The notes: generated by a model from the letters alone, not told the origin. A DNA stretch of 64,000 nt from Okapia johnstoni (GCA_024291935.2 CM044309.1:30590001-30654000), one strand, 5' to 3'. Positions 10,870 through 21,904 are shown, numbered from the stretch's first letter. Program-made: numbers and translations.

Positions 10870-11099
10870 ACCAATCACAAGATTTGAATTCTAACAGACA
10901 TAGGTTGAAATCTCAAATCCACTGTACACAATAGTCAAGCCACTTGACTTCTCTGAGCCTCAGTTTCCCTACATACTGACAAAAGAGGTAAAATAATGTG
11001 AACGGTATACACGATACTGTTTTACAGACTTTAGGTGCATGGATGTTAAAAACCTAGCAAAGTGTCAGGCTACTAGTAGGCACTCAAAAAAAAAAAAAA
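10870..11099 (+). repeat. MIR SINE
   Basis: MIR consensus order is readable: aggttgaaatctcaaatcc, acttgacttctctgagcctc, agtttccctaca, then a diverged 3' part with gtgtcaggctactagtagg. It ends in an A-run. Confidence 0.8.
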
Positions 11100-11124
11100 T
11101 GTCCATTTCCATCTGTGGTCAGTT

Positions 11125-11560
11125 GGATAAATGGCCCCAATTCTTCACGCTGCCTGAATTCACTGCATCTTTGGTAGAGTGCATTTTCCTGCCCCTTGCT
11201 TGGGGGTTGACCACATGACTTTCTTTGACCAATAGATGTGGGCACATGTAACAGTGTACATGTGACTGAAATAAAGACTTAACGGGCCTTGCATGCATCA
11301 CACGTTTCTAGTTGCCCTCTGCACCTCCATCTTCCCTAGAGTAAAACACACTGGCTTCCCCACTGGGTCCAAGAAGGAATGAAAGAGACATGCAGCGGGG
11401 CTGTCCTAGCCCATCTGCAGAGCCACCAAGTCAAGCAAGCCCAGAGCATTCAAACTCCATCCAACATCTTTAAAGGCATCTGAGTGAGGATAATGAATGT
11501 TTGAAACTGTTGAGTTCTGAGGTCAGTTAGTTTAGGTTGCAGTATCTCACAAGCATATGA
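11125..11560 (+). mobile_element. MLT1-like MaLR LTR
   Basis: The block ctttgaccaatagatgtggg at about 11222, a lineage-typical C-rich middle, and the end segment aactgttgagttctgaggtc near 11506-11525 (a decayed form of the common gccactgagttttggggtgg ending). Solo LTR with no internal viral sequence. Confidence 0.6.
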
Positions 11561-11603
11561 TCTCACATTCCCTCTCTTGAGTTGTAACTACATCTCTACC
11601 CAG

Positions 11604-11822
11604 GGGGCTTCCCAGGTGGCACTAGTGGTAAAGAACCCACCTATCAGTGCAGGAGTCACAAGAGACGTGGGTTCTATCCCTGGGTCAGGAAGATCCCTTG
11701 GAGGAGGGTGGATCAACCCACTCCAGTATTCTTGCCTGGAGAATCCCATGGGCAGAGGAGCCTGGAGGGCTACAGTCCATAGGGTCACAAAGAGTCAGAC
11801 ACAACTGAAGCAAATCAGCATG
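11604..11822 (+). mobile_element. Bov-tA SINE
   Basis: Full-length: ggcttcccaggtggcactag, ctatccctgggtcaggaag, the core, cacaaagagtcagacacaac and a tail rich in gcacattcatg. Confidence 0.92.
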
Positions 11823-12889
11823 CACATTCATGCGTGCTCTACCCAGGACTCATTGAATGAATCTTTTGCAGTGCTAATATTACAGATTAGGCTTGGAAAA
11901 TAGTATTCTTAAGTTAAACCTCTGCTGTATAATAGTTTTGAAATCTTAATTTCTGAATTCAGGTGTGCAAGAAAAGCAGCTTTGTTATGATGAGACCTAT
12001 TTTGTGTTACTTTTATTATAAATCCCCTATTATTATAAATCCCCCATTCTGCTGGGTAGCACAACTATCCCTAGATCAGTGCTGGGTTTCTTCTCCCTCT
12101 AGGGCTGTATTTAAATTTTGGAGTTTTTTCATAGAGCATGAGGAGGAGGAGCCAGGGGTTGGGAGGGACCATCTGGACCTCATTTTTCCCATTGTCAGTC
12201 TCTTCAGGTCTCTGCTGCAATACCTTGGTCTATGTGAGCAAGGGTCCAGGATCTGATTTCTTTTCAGCTAACCTCCTTTTGGAAGCCCATGATTATTCTT
12301 AGCTGAAGGGAGCTTGGAGCTGCTCACAGACATGCAAGGATTGTTCTACAGTATCTGCAGTTCACTCGGGTGAAGGGGAATACGATGCGTTGGTCTTGGA
12401 CATGTCTGTCTGGCAGTGCCAGGTGGATATTTCCAGCCTAGGCTCTCAGAAGAGGGAGCATGGGTCCCTCTGCATGCAGATTCTCTAGACTTCCTGAGGC
12501 CTCTGCCTGGACTGAGCATGGACTCTAGCGGGAGGAGCGTCCTGTTTGTTAGGAACCCAAATAACTCAAAATGTCTTCTTCTAACTCTCCTCATTTCTTT
12601 GACTCTTGGGGGGCTTTTTCTAGCAGAGCTGAAGAGCTTTGCTGTTATGCTGAGAGATCTAGACTTTTGAAACTCAAAAGCTGAGACCAACTTTTCTTTT
12701 CTCTCTTTGATCTAATCTTTACTACCTTGAAACACTGAGTATGCAAAATTCTAACTGTGGCCTCAGTTGGTTAAAGTGTCAAAGGGCAACAGGCAATTCC
12801 AAGAAAAACAACCACAAACCTACATGAGTTGATATTTCAAAATTATTTTCCTTTACAACTGTATGTACTTGTTGCATGGATTGCAAGAT
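11823..12889. other. Repeat-poor stretch, no gene seen
   Basis: About 1.1 kb unique. It includes a short local direct repeat (ttattataaatccccta then ttattataaatcccccat) at about 12014-12047. Opposed open frames at 12346-12690 (minus) and 12416-12670 (plus) show no recognisable domain. Confidence 0.45.
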
Positions 12890-13103
12890 AGTGAAAAAAG
12901 TGAAAGTGCTAGCGGGGAAAAAGTAGAACTGTTAGTCATTCAGTTGTGTCCAATTCTTTGGAACCCATGGAATTCTCCAGGCAAGAATACTGGAGTGGGT
13001 TGCCATTCCCTTCTCCAGGGGATCTTCCCGACCCAGGGATTGAACCCTGGTCTCCTGTACTGCAGGTGGATTCTTCACTGTCTGAGCCACCAGGAAAGCC
13101 TAG
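12890..13103 (-). mobile_element. Bov-tA/Bov-A2 SINE, antisense
   Basis: Reverse copy with the 3' signature gtgaaaaaagtgaaagtgc, the core ggcaagaatactggagtgg and the tRNA-like end tgagccaccaggaaagcc. Confidence 0.9.
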
Positions 13104-13984
13104 GATTGCAAGATACAACATTGCTTAATACTACTTTGTGTATTCATCATGACAGGCTTTTCATACATTCTACTGTATTGTACCATTATACACATAGTAA
13201 CTCAAGGAGATGTTAGGTAATGAATTCATAAACTGGAACTTCTATATCAACTCTTGGTTCCAGTTATGTTTTGGGGTTTTTTTGTTTGTTTTGGATTTTG
13301 TTTTTCTTTTTGGATGTCCATTCTCTGGCCCAGTTTCCCTTGCCTAGATTAACCAGAAAAGTTGCCAGCTGTGATTTGCAGGTGTGTTCCAGTTCCACAA
13401 TGCCAGAAAAAATTGATTATGCACACTAAGGGTCATCTCTATAAAGCATGATCATAGTGATATTCTACAGTGACTAAGGACCATCAGAACACTCAGCCAG
13501 GAGCAGATTGTATCTGCTTATATTATAAAGGCCAAAAATAACCAGGTGTTAAACCTGTATTTTACTTATATTTACAGCCAAATCGAAGTAGGCAATGACC
13601 CAAGCAATAGGTTGGCATTTAGCCCATTTCAGACTGAGGAAGGGTGATTTCATGTTGCAAAGTGTGAACAAAAATGCAAGCCATTATAACATGTGTTAAG
13701 AGTTCAAATAGAATAGAACCTTTCAGAGAAAGTGGATACCAAAGTGAAAAAGATGGTTTCTGAGTATTTACCTCAACTTGCAAATGGGTATCAGGGAAAA
13801 GATAGGCTTGTCACATGTAGTGACACCCTATGAGGCATTCTCTGGAGAGCTACTTCCAGGCTATTATGTTCCTCAAGCTATCACTATCCATCAAGTATTT
13901 AAGGAATTTTACATTTGGTTGTGATTGTGTACAAGGGGGAGGATTTACTCTGTTATCTTAAAAAAAACTAAATAAACAAAACAT
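13104..13984. other. Unique stretch, no gene seen
   Basis: No repeat or coding signal beyond a T/G-rich run at about 13270-13312. Confidence 0.45.
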
Positions 13985-14098
13985 AGAAATAATGGTTTCT
14001 CACAAAAGGGAAAGAGGGGTGGGAGGAATTGGGAGATTGCTATTGATGCATATACACTATTGATGCTATGTATAAAATAGATTGACTAATGCAAACAT
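13985..14098 (+). mobile_element. L1 3'UTR, left part
   Basis: gggaggaattgggagattgc and atacactattgatgctatg match the L1 3'UTR. It is interrupted by a SINE at 14099 and resumes at 14289. Confidence 0.75.
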
Positions 14099-14288
14099 GG
14101 GCTTCTCTGATGGCTCAGATGGTAAAGAATCTGCCGGCAATGCAGGAGACATAGATTCGATCCCCGAGTCAGCAAGAACCCCTTGGAGGAGGGAATGGCA
14201 ACCCACTCCAGTATTCTTGCCTGGAGAACCCCATGGACAGAGGAGGTTGGTGTCATAGAGTTGGACATGACTGAGCAACTAACACAAC
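14099..14288 (+). mobile_element. Bov-tA SINE inside L1 3'UTR
   Basis: gggcttctctgatggctcag, tagattcgatccccgagtc, the core, and a 3' end with gttggacatgactgagcaac. It lies within an L1 tail. Confidence 0.9.
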
Positions 14289-14388
14289 CTCAATGAGAAC
14301 ATATTGTGTAGCACAAGGAACTCTGTTTAATGCACTGTGGTGACCTGAATGGGAAGGAAGATCAAAAGGTGGGTATATTTATATACCT
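14289..14388 (+). mobile_element. L1 3'UTR, right part
   Basis: Continues with aatgagaacatattgtgtag, acaaggaactctg and gacctgaatgggaaggaag. The poly(A) end is missing because BovB sequence follows directly. Confidence 0.75.
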
Positions 14389-14925
14389 AAAAGACACTTG
14401 CTCCTTGGAAGAAAAGTTATGACCAACCTAGACAGCATATTAAAAAGCAGAGACATTACTTTGCCAACAAAGGTCCGTCTAGTCAAAGCTATGGTTTTTC
14501 CAGTAGTCATGTATGGATGTGAGAGTTGGACTGTGAAGAAAGCTGAGAGCCGTAGAATTGATGCTTTTGAACTGTGGTGTTGGAGAAGACTCTTGAGAGT
14601 CCCTTGGACTGCAAGGAGATCCAACCAGTCCATCCTAAAGGAGATCAGTCCTGGGTGTTCATTGGAAGGACTGATGTTGAAGCTGAAACTCCAATAGTTT
14701 GGCCACCTGATGCGAAGAGTTGACTCATTGGAAAAGACCCTGATGCTGGGAAAGATTGAAGGCGGGAGAAGGGGACAATGAAGGATGAGATGGTTGGATG
14801 GCATCACCAACTCAATGGACATGAGTTTGAGTAAACTCCAGGAGTTGGTGACAGACATGGAGGCCTGGCGTGTTGCAGTTCATGGGGTTGCAAAGAGTCG
14901 GACATGACTGAGCCACTGAACTGAG
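14389..14925 (+). mobile_element. BovB 3' end, copy A
   Basis: The 3' part of the RTE-clade BovB LINE. The plus frame 14398-14697 encodes the ORF C-terminal region with VMYGCESWTVKKAE and [20 protein letters not shown]. The end has the typical gagccactgaactgag. A stop in the first frame at about 14695 marks decay, but the codon at about 14711-14713 is still CGA, unlike the copies at 36 and 47 kb. Confidence 0.9.
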
Positions 14926-15383
14926 ACATCATATTAGAAAGCAGAGACATCACTTTGCCAACAAAGGTCTGTATAGTCAAAACTATAGTTTTTCCAGTGG
15001 TCACATCTGGATGTGAGATTTGGACCATAAAAGAAGGCTGAGCACCAAAGAATTGATGCTTTCGAACTATGATGTTGGAGAAGACTCTTGAGAGTCCCTT
15101 GGACTGAAAAGGAGATCAAACCAGTCAATCCTAAAGGAAGTCAACCGTGAATATTCACTGGAAGGACTGATGTTGAATCTGAAGCTCCAATACTTTGACC
15201 ACCTGATGCAAAGAGCTGACTCACTGGAAAACACCCTGATGCTGGGAAAGATTGAAGGCAGGAGATAAAGGGGACATCAGAGGATGAGATGGTTGGATAG
15301 CATCACTGACTCAGTGAACATGGATTTGAGCAAACTCCAGGAGATAGTGGGAAACAGAGGAGCCTGACATGCTAAAGTGGGGT
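14926..15383 (+). mobile_element. BovB 3' end, copy B
   Basis: Restarts abruptly inside BovB (agaaagcagagacatcactt), follows the same order as copy A and ends near ctgacatgctaaagtgggg. It is more diverged and frame-shifted, and lies head-to-tail with copy A. Confidence 0.85.
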
Positions 15384-15504
15384 GATAGAAAAATATAAGA
15401 AAAAAAATATCAAAAATTTTCCAAATTTGATGAGAACTCTAAACTCACAGATATAAAAATCCCATTGACCCCAACCATAATAAAACTACTCCAAGCCACA
15501 TCAA
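15384..15504 (+). mobile_element. Old L1M fragment (5'/ORF1-side), first piece
   Basis: Segments such as ccaaatttgatgagaactct and cataataaaactactccaag match the region of old mammalian L1M elements usually followed by the gaaaatatctttcaaaa block, which appears after the next BovB. This is the first exposed piece of a long decayed L1M. Confidence 0.6.
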
Positions 15505-16067
15505 CTACAGCCACAAAATTAAAAGACACTTGTTCCTTGGAAGAAAAGCTATGACAAACCTAGACAGGGTATTAAAAAGGAGAGACATCATTTTGCCAAC
15601 AAAGGTCTGTGTAGTCAAAGCTATGGTTTTTCCAGTAGTCATATATGGATGTGAAAGTTAGACCATAAACAAGGCTGAGCGCTGAAGAATTGATGCTTTC
15701 AAATGGTGGTGCTGGAGAAGACTCTTGAGAGTCCCATGGACTTCAAAGAGATCAAACCAGTCAATCCTGAAGGAAATCAATCCTGAATATTCACTGAAAA
15801 AACTGATGCTGGAGCTGAAATGCCAATACTTTGGCCACCTGATGCAAAGGGCCAGGTTATTGGAAAAGACCCTGATGCTGGGAAAGATTGAAGGCAGGAG
15901 AAAGGGGTGACAGAGGATGACATGGTTGGATGGCACCACCAACTCAATGGACATGAGTTTGAGCAAACTCTGGGGGATGGTGAAGGACAGGGAAAGCTGG
16001 TGTGCTGAAGTCCATGGGGTCACAAAGAGTTGGACACGACTTAATGACTGAACGATGACAACAATAA
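15505..16067 (+). mobile_element. BovB 3' end, copy C, inside L1M
   Basis: Starts at about cagccacaaaattaaaagac and ends with cttaatgactgaacgatgac. It has the same domain order as copies A and B, with many substitutions and no long frame. It splits the L1M. Confidence 0.88.
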
Positions 16068-16335
16068 GGGACATCAAATAAAATAAAGTCAGTGATTAAT
16101 AGAAAATATTAAAAACAGAGAATATTAGACATATCCAAAATAAAAATAAAGAAAAAATGATTTCAGACTTCTTACTGGAAAGAATGCAAGCCTGACAATA
16201 GCAGGGTAACATCTTCAAAGATTTGAAAAAAAGTTTCAACTTAGAGCTCTATTCCCCGTGAAAATATCTTTCAAAACTAAAGGTGAAATAAAATTTTTGT
16301 GAGATAGAATGAAAGGTGAAATAATTCATTATTAG
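16068..16335 (+). mobile_element. Old L1M, second piece
   Basis: Contains cttcttactggaaagaatgc, cagggtaacatcttcaaag and gtgaaaatatctttcaaaac, the diagnostic block of old L1M elements. Interrupted by a SINE at 16336. Confidence 0.7.
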
Positions 16336-16532
16336 TGTGTGTGCTTAGTTGCTCAGTCATGTCTAACTCTTTGTGACCCCATGGACCATAGCCCAACCAG
16401 GGTCCTTAGTCCATGGGGATTCTTCAGGCAAGAATACTGGAGTGGGTTGCCATGCCCTCCTCCAGGGGATCTTCCCAACCCAGGGATCAAACCCAGGTCT
16501 CCGGATTCTTCACCATCTGAGCCACCAGGGCC
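16336..16532 (-). mobile_element. Bov-tA SINE, antisense, inside L1M
   Basis: Reverse copy with gtgcttagttgctcagtcat, the core ggcaagaatactggagtgg and gagccaccagggc. It has a small internal deletion near the tRNA-like end (ggtctccggattcttcacc). Confidence 0.9.
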
Positions 16533-17513
16533 TCAAATATAAGAAATGTTCAAGGAAGACCTTGGAAGAGAAGAAGATGATACCATACAGAAATCTGGAT
16601 CTACACAAAGGTGAGGGAAACCAGAATACCATATAAATACATCTAAGGATTTCACCAAAAACCTGTTCATCACAAGTATTAACAAATAAATTGAGTAAGA
16701 GTTTAGAATGGAAGATTAATACACAAATATCAATTGTATTTTTGTATCCTGAAAACACCCAAAGTAAAATTAAACAGTGTCACCAGAATATAGGAAAGAC
16801 TTGGAATAAATTTGACAAAAGATATGTACAACCTGTACACTGAATACTATAAAACACTGGAAAGAGAAATTGAAGAAGAATGACATTATATCATGTATTT
16901 TTAAAATATCAATTTCCTCCAAACTTATTTATAGATTTAATGCAATCTCAATCAAAACTGTAGGAGGCTTTGTGTATGTGTGTGTGTGTTGTCGGGGTGT
17001 GGGTCATGTAAACTAGCAAGCTGTTTCTAAGACTTAAGTGGAAATGTTCAAAGACCCAGATTACTCAATAACAAAAAATAGAGTCCAGATATAGACCCAT
17101 GTATATATGGTTAATTGACTTTCAACAAATGTGCTGAATTAATTAATGGGGGAAAGCTAATCATTTCAATAATATGATGTTGGGACAATCAGGTAGCCAC
17201 CTGCAAATAAAGAAACCTCAACCCTTACCTCCCTCCCTGTATTAAAATTTCCTCAAAATGAGTCACTGACCTAAATGTAAGAGCTAAAATTATAAAAATT
17301 TCAGTAGAAACCACAGGGGGACATCTTAGTTTCCTTGAATTTGGCAAAGCTTTATTGAGTAGGCCATCAAAAGCACAAGCTATAAATGTAAAACATCAAT
17401 AAATTGGACTTAATCAAAATTAAATATGTTTGCTCTTCAGGAGAATATATAAACATTCCTATACCTCAGTTTGAAGAGGGAGGCAACTTAATAAAAGGAG
17501 AGGCAAGCAGAAA
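16533..17513 (+). mobile_element. Old L1M, third piece (into ORF2 C-terminal half)
   Basis: Begins with the expected continuation (ccatacagaaatctggatct) and proceeds into decayed ORF2: tatgtacaacctgtacac, tatagacccatgtatatatg and aagcacaagctataaatg. All frames are interrupted. A short TG-rich run lies at about 16972-16990. Confidence 0.7.
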
Positions 17514-17636
17514 GTTCCCTGGTGAACTAGTGATTGGGATTTGGTGCTTTCACTGCTGTGGCGCAGGTTCAATCCCTGGTCGGGAAATGGGATCCTGCAA
17601 GACAAGTGGCATGGCGAAAAAAAAAAAAAAAAAAAG
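17514..17636 (+). mobile_element. CHR-type SINE inside L1M
   Basis: A cetartiodactyl tRNA-derived SINE: ttccctggtgaactagtgat, ggtgctttcactgctgtggc, aggttcaatccctggtcgg, then gtggcatggcg and a poly(A) of about 19 bases at 17617-17635. Confidence 0.8.
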
Positions 17637-18040
17637 AGGAAAATTAAATTGAATAAACATATTCGGATGGCAAAATAGCCCATGAAGTATTCTCAGCAAA
17701 TATTCCGTAAATTAAATGAAAACTACAATGAGACACCACAACACACATACTTAGATTGACTCGATTTAAAAGAATTTACCATCCCAAGAGCTGATGAGAA
17801 TATAGAACAACTAAATTCTCATACATTGCTGATGCAAATGTAAAATGGTCAGGAAACATGTAAACGTGTCTTTAAAAATTAAAGATAACTTCCTGTGACC
17901 CAGCATTCCATTCCTGGGTGTTTACTCAAAAGAATTAGAGCAAATGTCCAACCAAGAGGTTATACGCAAATGCTCACAGCAGCTTTATTTGTAATAGTAA
18001 AGAACAGACAAACCTTAAACATTCACTAGCAAATGAATAG
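17637..18040 (+). mobile_element. Old L1M, fourth piece
   Basis: ORF2 end region: gctgatgagaatatagaaca, aaattctcatacattgctga, cagcattccattcctgggtg and cacagcagctttatttgtaa. Heavily decayed. Confidence 0.75.
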
Positions 18041-18270
18041 AGGCTTCCTTGGTGGTCCAGTGGCTAAGAATCTGTGCTCCCATTACAGGGGGCCCAGGTT
18101 CAATCCCTGGCTAGGGAACTAGATCCCAAATGCTATCTAATCTCAACAACTAAGGATGCTGCCTATACCTAATAAAGGTCCCCCATGCCAGAGCAAAGAC
18201 TGAAGATATCAGGTCCTCAAGACTGACTGACTCGCCATAGCCAAATAAAGAAATAAATAATTAAAAAACA
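18041..18270 (+). mobile_element. CHR-2-type SINE inside L1M
   Basis: Long CHR-type copy: aggcttccttggtggtccag, agggggcccaggttcaatcc, ctagggaactagatcccaaa, a diverged 3' half with catgccagagcaaag, and an A-rich end. Confidence 0.8.
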
Positions 18271-18600
18271 CACATTAATAGATAACTAAATTGTGACATA
18301 TGGATATAACAGAATATCACTCAGCAGTAAAAGGAAACAAACTATGAATATATACAACAGCATGGCTAGATCTCAAAATAATTATACTACATGAATAATT
18401 ATACACAAAAAGTGTGCTCTATTATTCCATTTATATAAAATTCTAGAAAACACAAACTAATTTAGACTGAGAGAAGGCAGATCAGTGGGGAAGAATTGGA
18501 TTATGAAGGGGCCCAAGGAACATACTGAGATGACAGACATACTCATTTTCTTGAAGGTGTTGATGGTTTCACATATCTCTCAGACTTATAAAATTGTAAA
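18271..18600 (+). mobile_element. Old L1M, fifth piece (3' end)
   Basis: Contains atcactcagcagtaaaagg, gctagatctcaaaataatta, attccatttatataaaattc and a 3'UTR end around ttcttgaaggtgttgatggt. This completes one L1M interrupted by at least four younger insertions. Confidence 0.75.
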
Positions 18601-18735
18601 TATATTTACATATATTTAAATTCCATTATACATATGTATACATTACACATATTTACATTACATACATACATTATATACAATAAATACATTAAATATATTT
18701 ACATACATATATTTAGATATATTTAAATATATACT
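18595..18735. repeat. AT-rich simple repeat (TACAT/TATTTA type)
   Basis: Irregular repeats of acatacatatattta-like words, probably grown from the 3' end of the L1M. Confidence 0.8.
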
Positions 18736-18749
18736 GTTTATTTTATGGT

Positions 18750-18965
18750 GTGTAGGTGGCGCTAGTGGTAATGAACCCACTTGCCAATGCAAGAGACATA
18801 AGAGACATGGGTTCAATACCTAACCAGGAAGTTCCCTTGGAGGAGGGTATGGCAACCCATTCCAGTATTCTTGCCTGGAGGATCCCATGGACAGAGAAGC
18901 CTGGTGGGCTACAGCCTATGGGGTTGGAGAGTTGGACACAACTGAAGCGACATAGCATGAATGCA
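18750..18965 (+). mobile_element. Bov-tA SINE
   Basis: Head slightly eroded (taggtggcgctagtggtaat). The remainder is complete through gttggacacaactgaagcga. Confidence 0.88.
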
Positions 18966-19079
18966 CATACCTCAACAGAGTTGTTTAGAAAAAAGAACAA
19001 CAGTATTTTATGGAAAAAAAAAAGAAAACCCGTTTGATCAGTCTAAACAACCATGATCACCAAAACCCACAATTAGTCT

Positions 19080-19465
19080 GGATGTCTGGACCTCTACCCT
19101 TGCAGCTCTCTGTGGCCAAGTCACTGAGTTTTTCTGATGAAATCAATGAAATATGGCAGAAGAGATGGCTATCACTTCCAGACTGAGACAAAAAAACCTT
19201 TCTGAATATGTATCCACTCTTTTGAACCTCATTTTGACAAAGTGGAGATTCCCCAGAGAATTCTAAGTATGACAGACTCATAAAATGGACTAAGCCTGAA
19301 ATCCTGGATCACTGTTGGAAGCACAGCATGTGACTAGATCCACCCTCTTTGGGCTGTTGCAGGAAGGAAAGATAAATGTTTGTTTGTTAAGGAATTACGG
19401 GTTGGAAGTTGTTTTTTTTGTTTTGTTTTGTTACAGCAGCTGGCATTACCTTAACTGACACAGAA
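19080..19465 (+). mobile_element. MLT1-like MaLR LTR, degraded
   Basis: Weak overall, but the terminal block ttgttttgttacagcagctg followed by aactgacacagaag at about 19429-19466 fits an MLT1 LTR end. Confidence 0.45.
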
Positions 19466-19789
19466 GTCCATTCCTTGATTTTGGATCTTGCAATGACAAA
19501 AAATTAAAAAAAAAGAAAACAACATAAGCCCTCTGTGATTGGCAATATTGCTCCACTTTTACAAAGTGAGACGCTGGACATTTTCACAATTTGTCCAGAT
19601 TTACGCAGTTAGTTCACTAGCTCTGCTGAGATGTGAATAGGTTTCATCTGATTCCAAGGGATCCCAGTGCTGTATTGCACTCTTCTACCTCTGCAAGAGG
19701 ACCTATGTGCATCTATAGACTATATAGGAACATGTTTAAATGAACATAAAGGCTCTCATTTATCTCCCTTTATTTGCTATTAAATTTTG
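19466..19789. other. Unique stretch, no gene seen
   Basis: No repeat or coding feature recognised apart from an A-rich run near 19500-19520. Confidence 0.4.
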
Positions 19790-20014
19790 TAATTGATTTA
19801 TTTTTAATTGGAGTATAATTTCTTTACAATGTTATGTTAGTTTCTGCTCTACAACGTGAATCAGCCAAAAGTATACAGGTATCCCCTCCCTCTCGAGCCT
19901 CCCTTCTATCCCCCATCCCACCCCTCAAGGTCATCAAAGAGCACCAGGCTGAGCTCCCTCTGTTATACAGCAGTTTTCCACTAGCTATCTATTTAACACA
20001 TGGTAGTGTATATT
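19790..20014 (-). mobile_element. Antisense L1 3'UTR, left part
   Basis: Reverse of the L1 tail: ttttaattggagtataattt, ttctgctctacaacgtgaat, gtatcccctccctctcgagc, gagctccctctgttatacag and actagctatctatttaacac. Interrupted by a Bov-A2 at 20015. Confidence 0.85.
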
Positions 20015-20155
20015 TCGGAGAAGGCAATGGCAACCCACTCCAGTACTCTTGCCTGGAGAATCCCAGGGATGGGGGAGCCTGGTGGGCTGCCGTCGATGGA
20101 GTCGCACAGAGTCGGACACGACTGAAGCAACTTAGCAGCAGCAGCAGCAGCAGCG
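20015..20155 (+). mobile_element. Bov-A2 SINE with (AGC)n tail, in antisense L1
   Basis: 5'-truncated copy from ggagaaggcaatggcaaccc to gtcggacacgactgaagcaa. It carries an (AGC)n tail at 20134-20154. An 8-bp direct repeat gtgtatat flanks it (20006-20013 and 20156-20163), consistent with a target-site duplication. Confidence 0.9.
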
Positions 20156-20340
20156 GTGTATATATGTCAATTTCTACTCATAAATGACATATAACATTAC
20201 ATTAGTTTCAAGTGTATAATGTAATGAATGGATCTTTGTATATATTGCAAAATGATCACCACAATAAGTCTAGTTAACATCCATCACTATACCTAGCTAC
20301 AAAATTTTTTAAATTTGCAGTCATTAAGAAAAATCTTGCT
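20156..20340 (-). mobile_element. Antisense L1 3'UTR, right part
   Basis: Resumes with agtttcaagtgtataatgta, ttgcaaaatgatcaccacaa and tctagttaacatccatcact, matching old L1 3'UTR sequence in reverse. Confidence 0.8.
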
Positions 20341-20867
20341 TGCTGATCAAAAATAAGTCTCATGGCTTCACGATCAGGAACTTGCAATATGATAGAACAA
20401 AGCAGAAAACGTGTTACCAACATCTTTCACAAAGAAAGGGTGTGCTCTCCAAGGATTTCCAAATATTCCTTGGTTTCACGAGTAGGCAGCCTGTCTCAGA
20501 AAACTGCTGTCAATAATGTTGACAAATATTATCAGGTGAGATAAACAGATCTGAAAATACAACCTATTAAGAATAACTTCACAATATAGACTTACAAACC
20601 TTCCAGTTTCAGGACACTTAACAGAGAAAAATTCTGCAGTTCTGTTTTGAGATTTAAAAAGAAGAAAAAACAAAATAGGCCAAGTAAAGTGAACTGTGAA
20701 GCAACAGCTCCTCCTACAGTATATGAGGTTTCCTTTTCTTTACCTGCTTTCAGGTCTCACTCCCAATTCAAATATGTTGAGTCTCCTCCCACTTCAACAA
20801 GAAGCACCCCCCCTTTTATCAGAAACTACTGTCAGGACTACATTTTAAACTCACACTAAGTGGAAAG
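20341..20867. other. Unique stretch, no gene seen
   Basis: About 0.5 kb; the only notable detail is a C-rich run near 20806-20815. Confidence 0.4.
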
Positions 20868-21094
20868 TGTGATATCAAGGGAGCATTTTATGCAAGATAT
20901 CAAGAAAACATTTCATGCAAGGATGGGCAGCATAAAGGACAGAAATGGTAAGGACCTAACAGCAGCAGAGAGTAAGAAGTGCCAAGAATACACAGAAGGT
21001 CTAGACAAAAACGGCCTTAATAACCCGGATAACCACAAAGGTGTGGTCCCTCACCTAGAGCCAGACATTTTAGAGTGTGAAATCAAGGGGCCTT
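20868..21094 (+). mobile_element. BovB (host copy), RT-proximal piece
   Basis: Plus-strand BovB coding remnant. In the 20860-21222 frame the words MGSIKDRNGKDLT and HLEPDILECEIK are recognisable as the region before the RT core. It starts with a 25-bp tandem duplication (20871-20920) and is interrupted at 21095 by a reversed BovB. Confidence 0.85.
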
Positions 21095-21904
21095 CAGTCA
21101 GTAAGGCAGTCAGTTCAGTCGCTCAGTCGTGTCCGACTCTTTGTGACCCCATGGACTGCAGCACGCCAGGCCTCCATGTCCATCACCAACTCCCAGAGTT
21201 TCCTCAAACTCATGTCCATTGAGTCGGTGATGCCATCCAACCCTCTCATCCTCTGTCGACCCCTTCTCCTCCTGCCTTCAATCTTTCCCAGAATCAGGGT
21301 CTTTTCCAATGAGTCAGTTCTTTGCATCAGGTGGCCAAAGTATTGAAGTTTCAGCTTCAGCATCAGTCCTTCCAATGAATATTCAAGACTGATTTCCTTT
21401 AGGATGGACTGGTTGGATCTCCTTGCAGTCCAAGAGATTCTCAAAAGTCTTCTCCAACACCACAGTTCAAAAGCATCAATTCTTCGGTGCTCAGCTTTCT
21501 TTATAGTCCAAATCTCACATCCATACACGACTACTGGAAAAACCATAGCTTTGACTAGACAGACCTTTGTTGGCAACGTAATGTCTCTGCTTTTTCATGT
21601 GCTGTCTAGGTTGGTCATAACTTTTCTTCCAAGGAGCAAGCATCTTTTAATTTCATGACTGCAATCACCATCTGCAGTAATTTTGGAGCCCCCCAAAATG
21701 AAGTCTGTCACTGTTTCCATATCTATTTGCCATGAAGTGATGGGATCAGATGCCATAATCTTAGTTTTCTTAATGTTGAGTTTTAAGCCAACTTTTTAAT
21801 TCTCCTCTTTCACTTTCATCAAGAAGCTCTTAAGTTCTTCTTCACTTTCTGCCATAAAGGTGGTGTCATCTGCATATCTGAGATTACTGATATTTCTCCT
21901 GGCA
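21095..21904 (-). mobile_element. BovB 3' half, antisense, inserted in the host BovB
   Basis: Reads 3' to 5' from cagttcagtcgctcagtcgt to the part matching the RT YADD region (catctgcatatctgagatta, about 21871-21890). The minus frame 21576-21115 is open for 153 codons and ends with the family C-terminus [12 protein letters not shown]. It is flanked by near-identical aagg(g)gcctt words at 21085-21094 and 21905-21913. Confidence 0.9.

Noticed and set aside
12346..12690. Opposing frames of 114 (-) and 84 (+) codons on the same DNA
   Set aside because: Two overlapping antisense frames of similar length point to local composition, not to a gene; no domain in either.
18595..18735. AT-rich block considered as a replication-origin-like element
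   Set aside because: It is a simple repeat grown from an L1 end; nothing origin-specific can be read from sequence in mammals.
21115..21576. 153-codon minus-strand frame resembling a protein-coding gene
   Set aside because: It is the C-terminal coding region of the inserted BovB, already explained by the mobile element.
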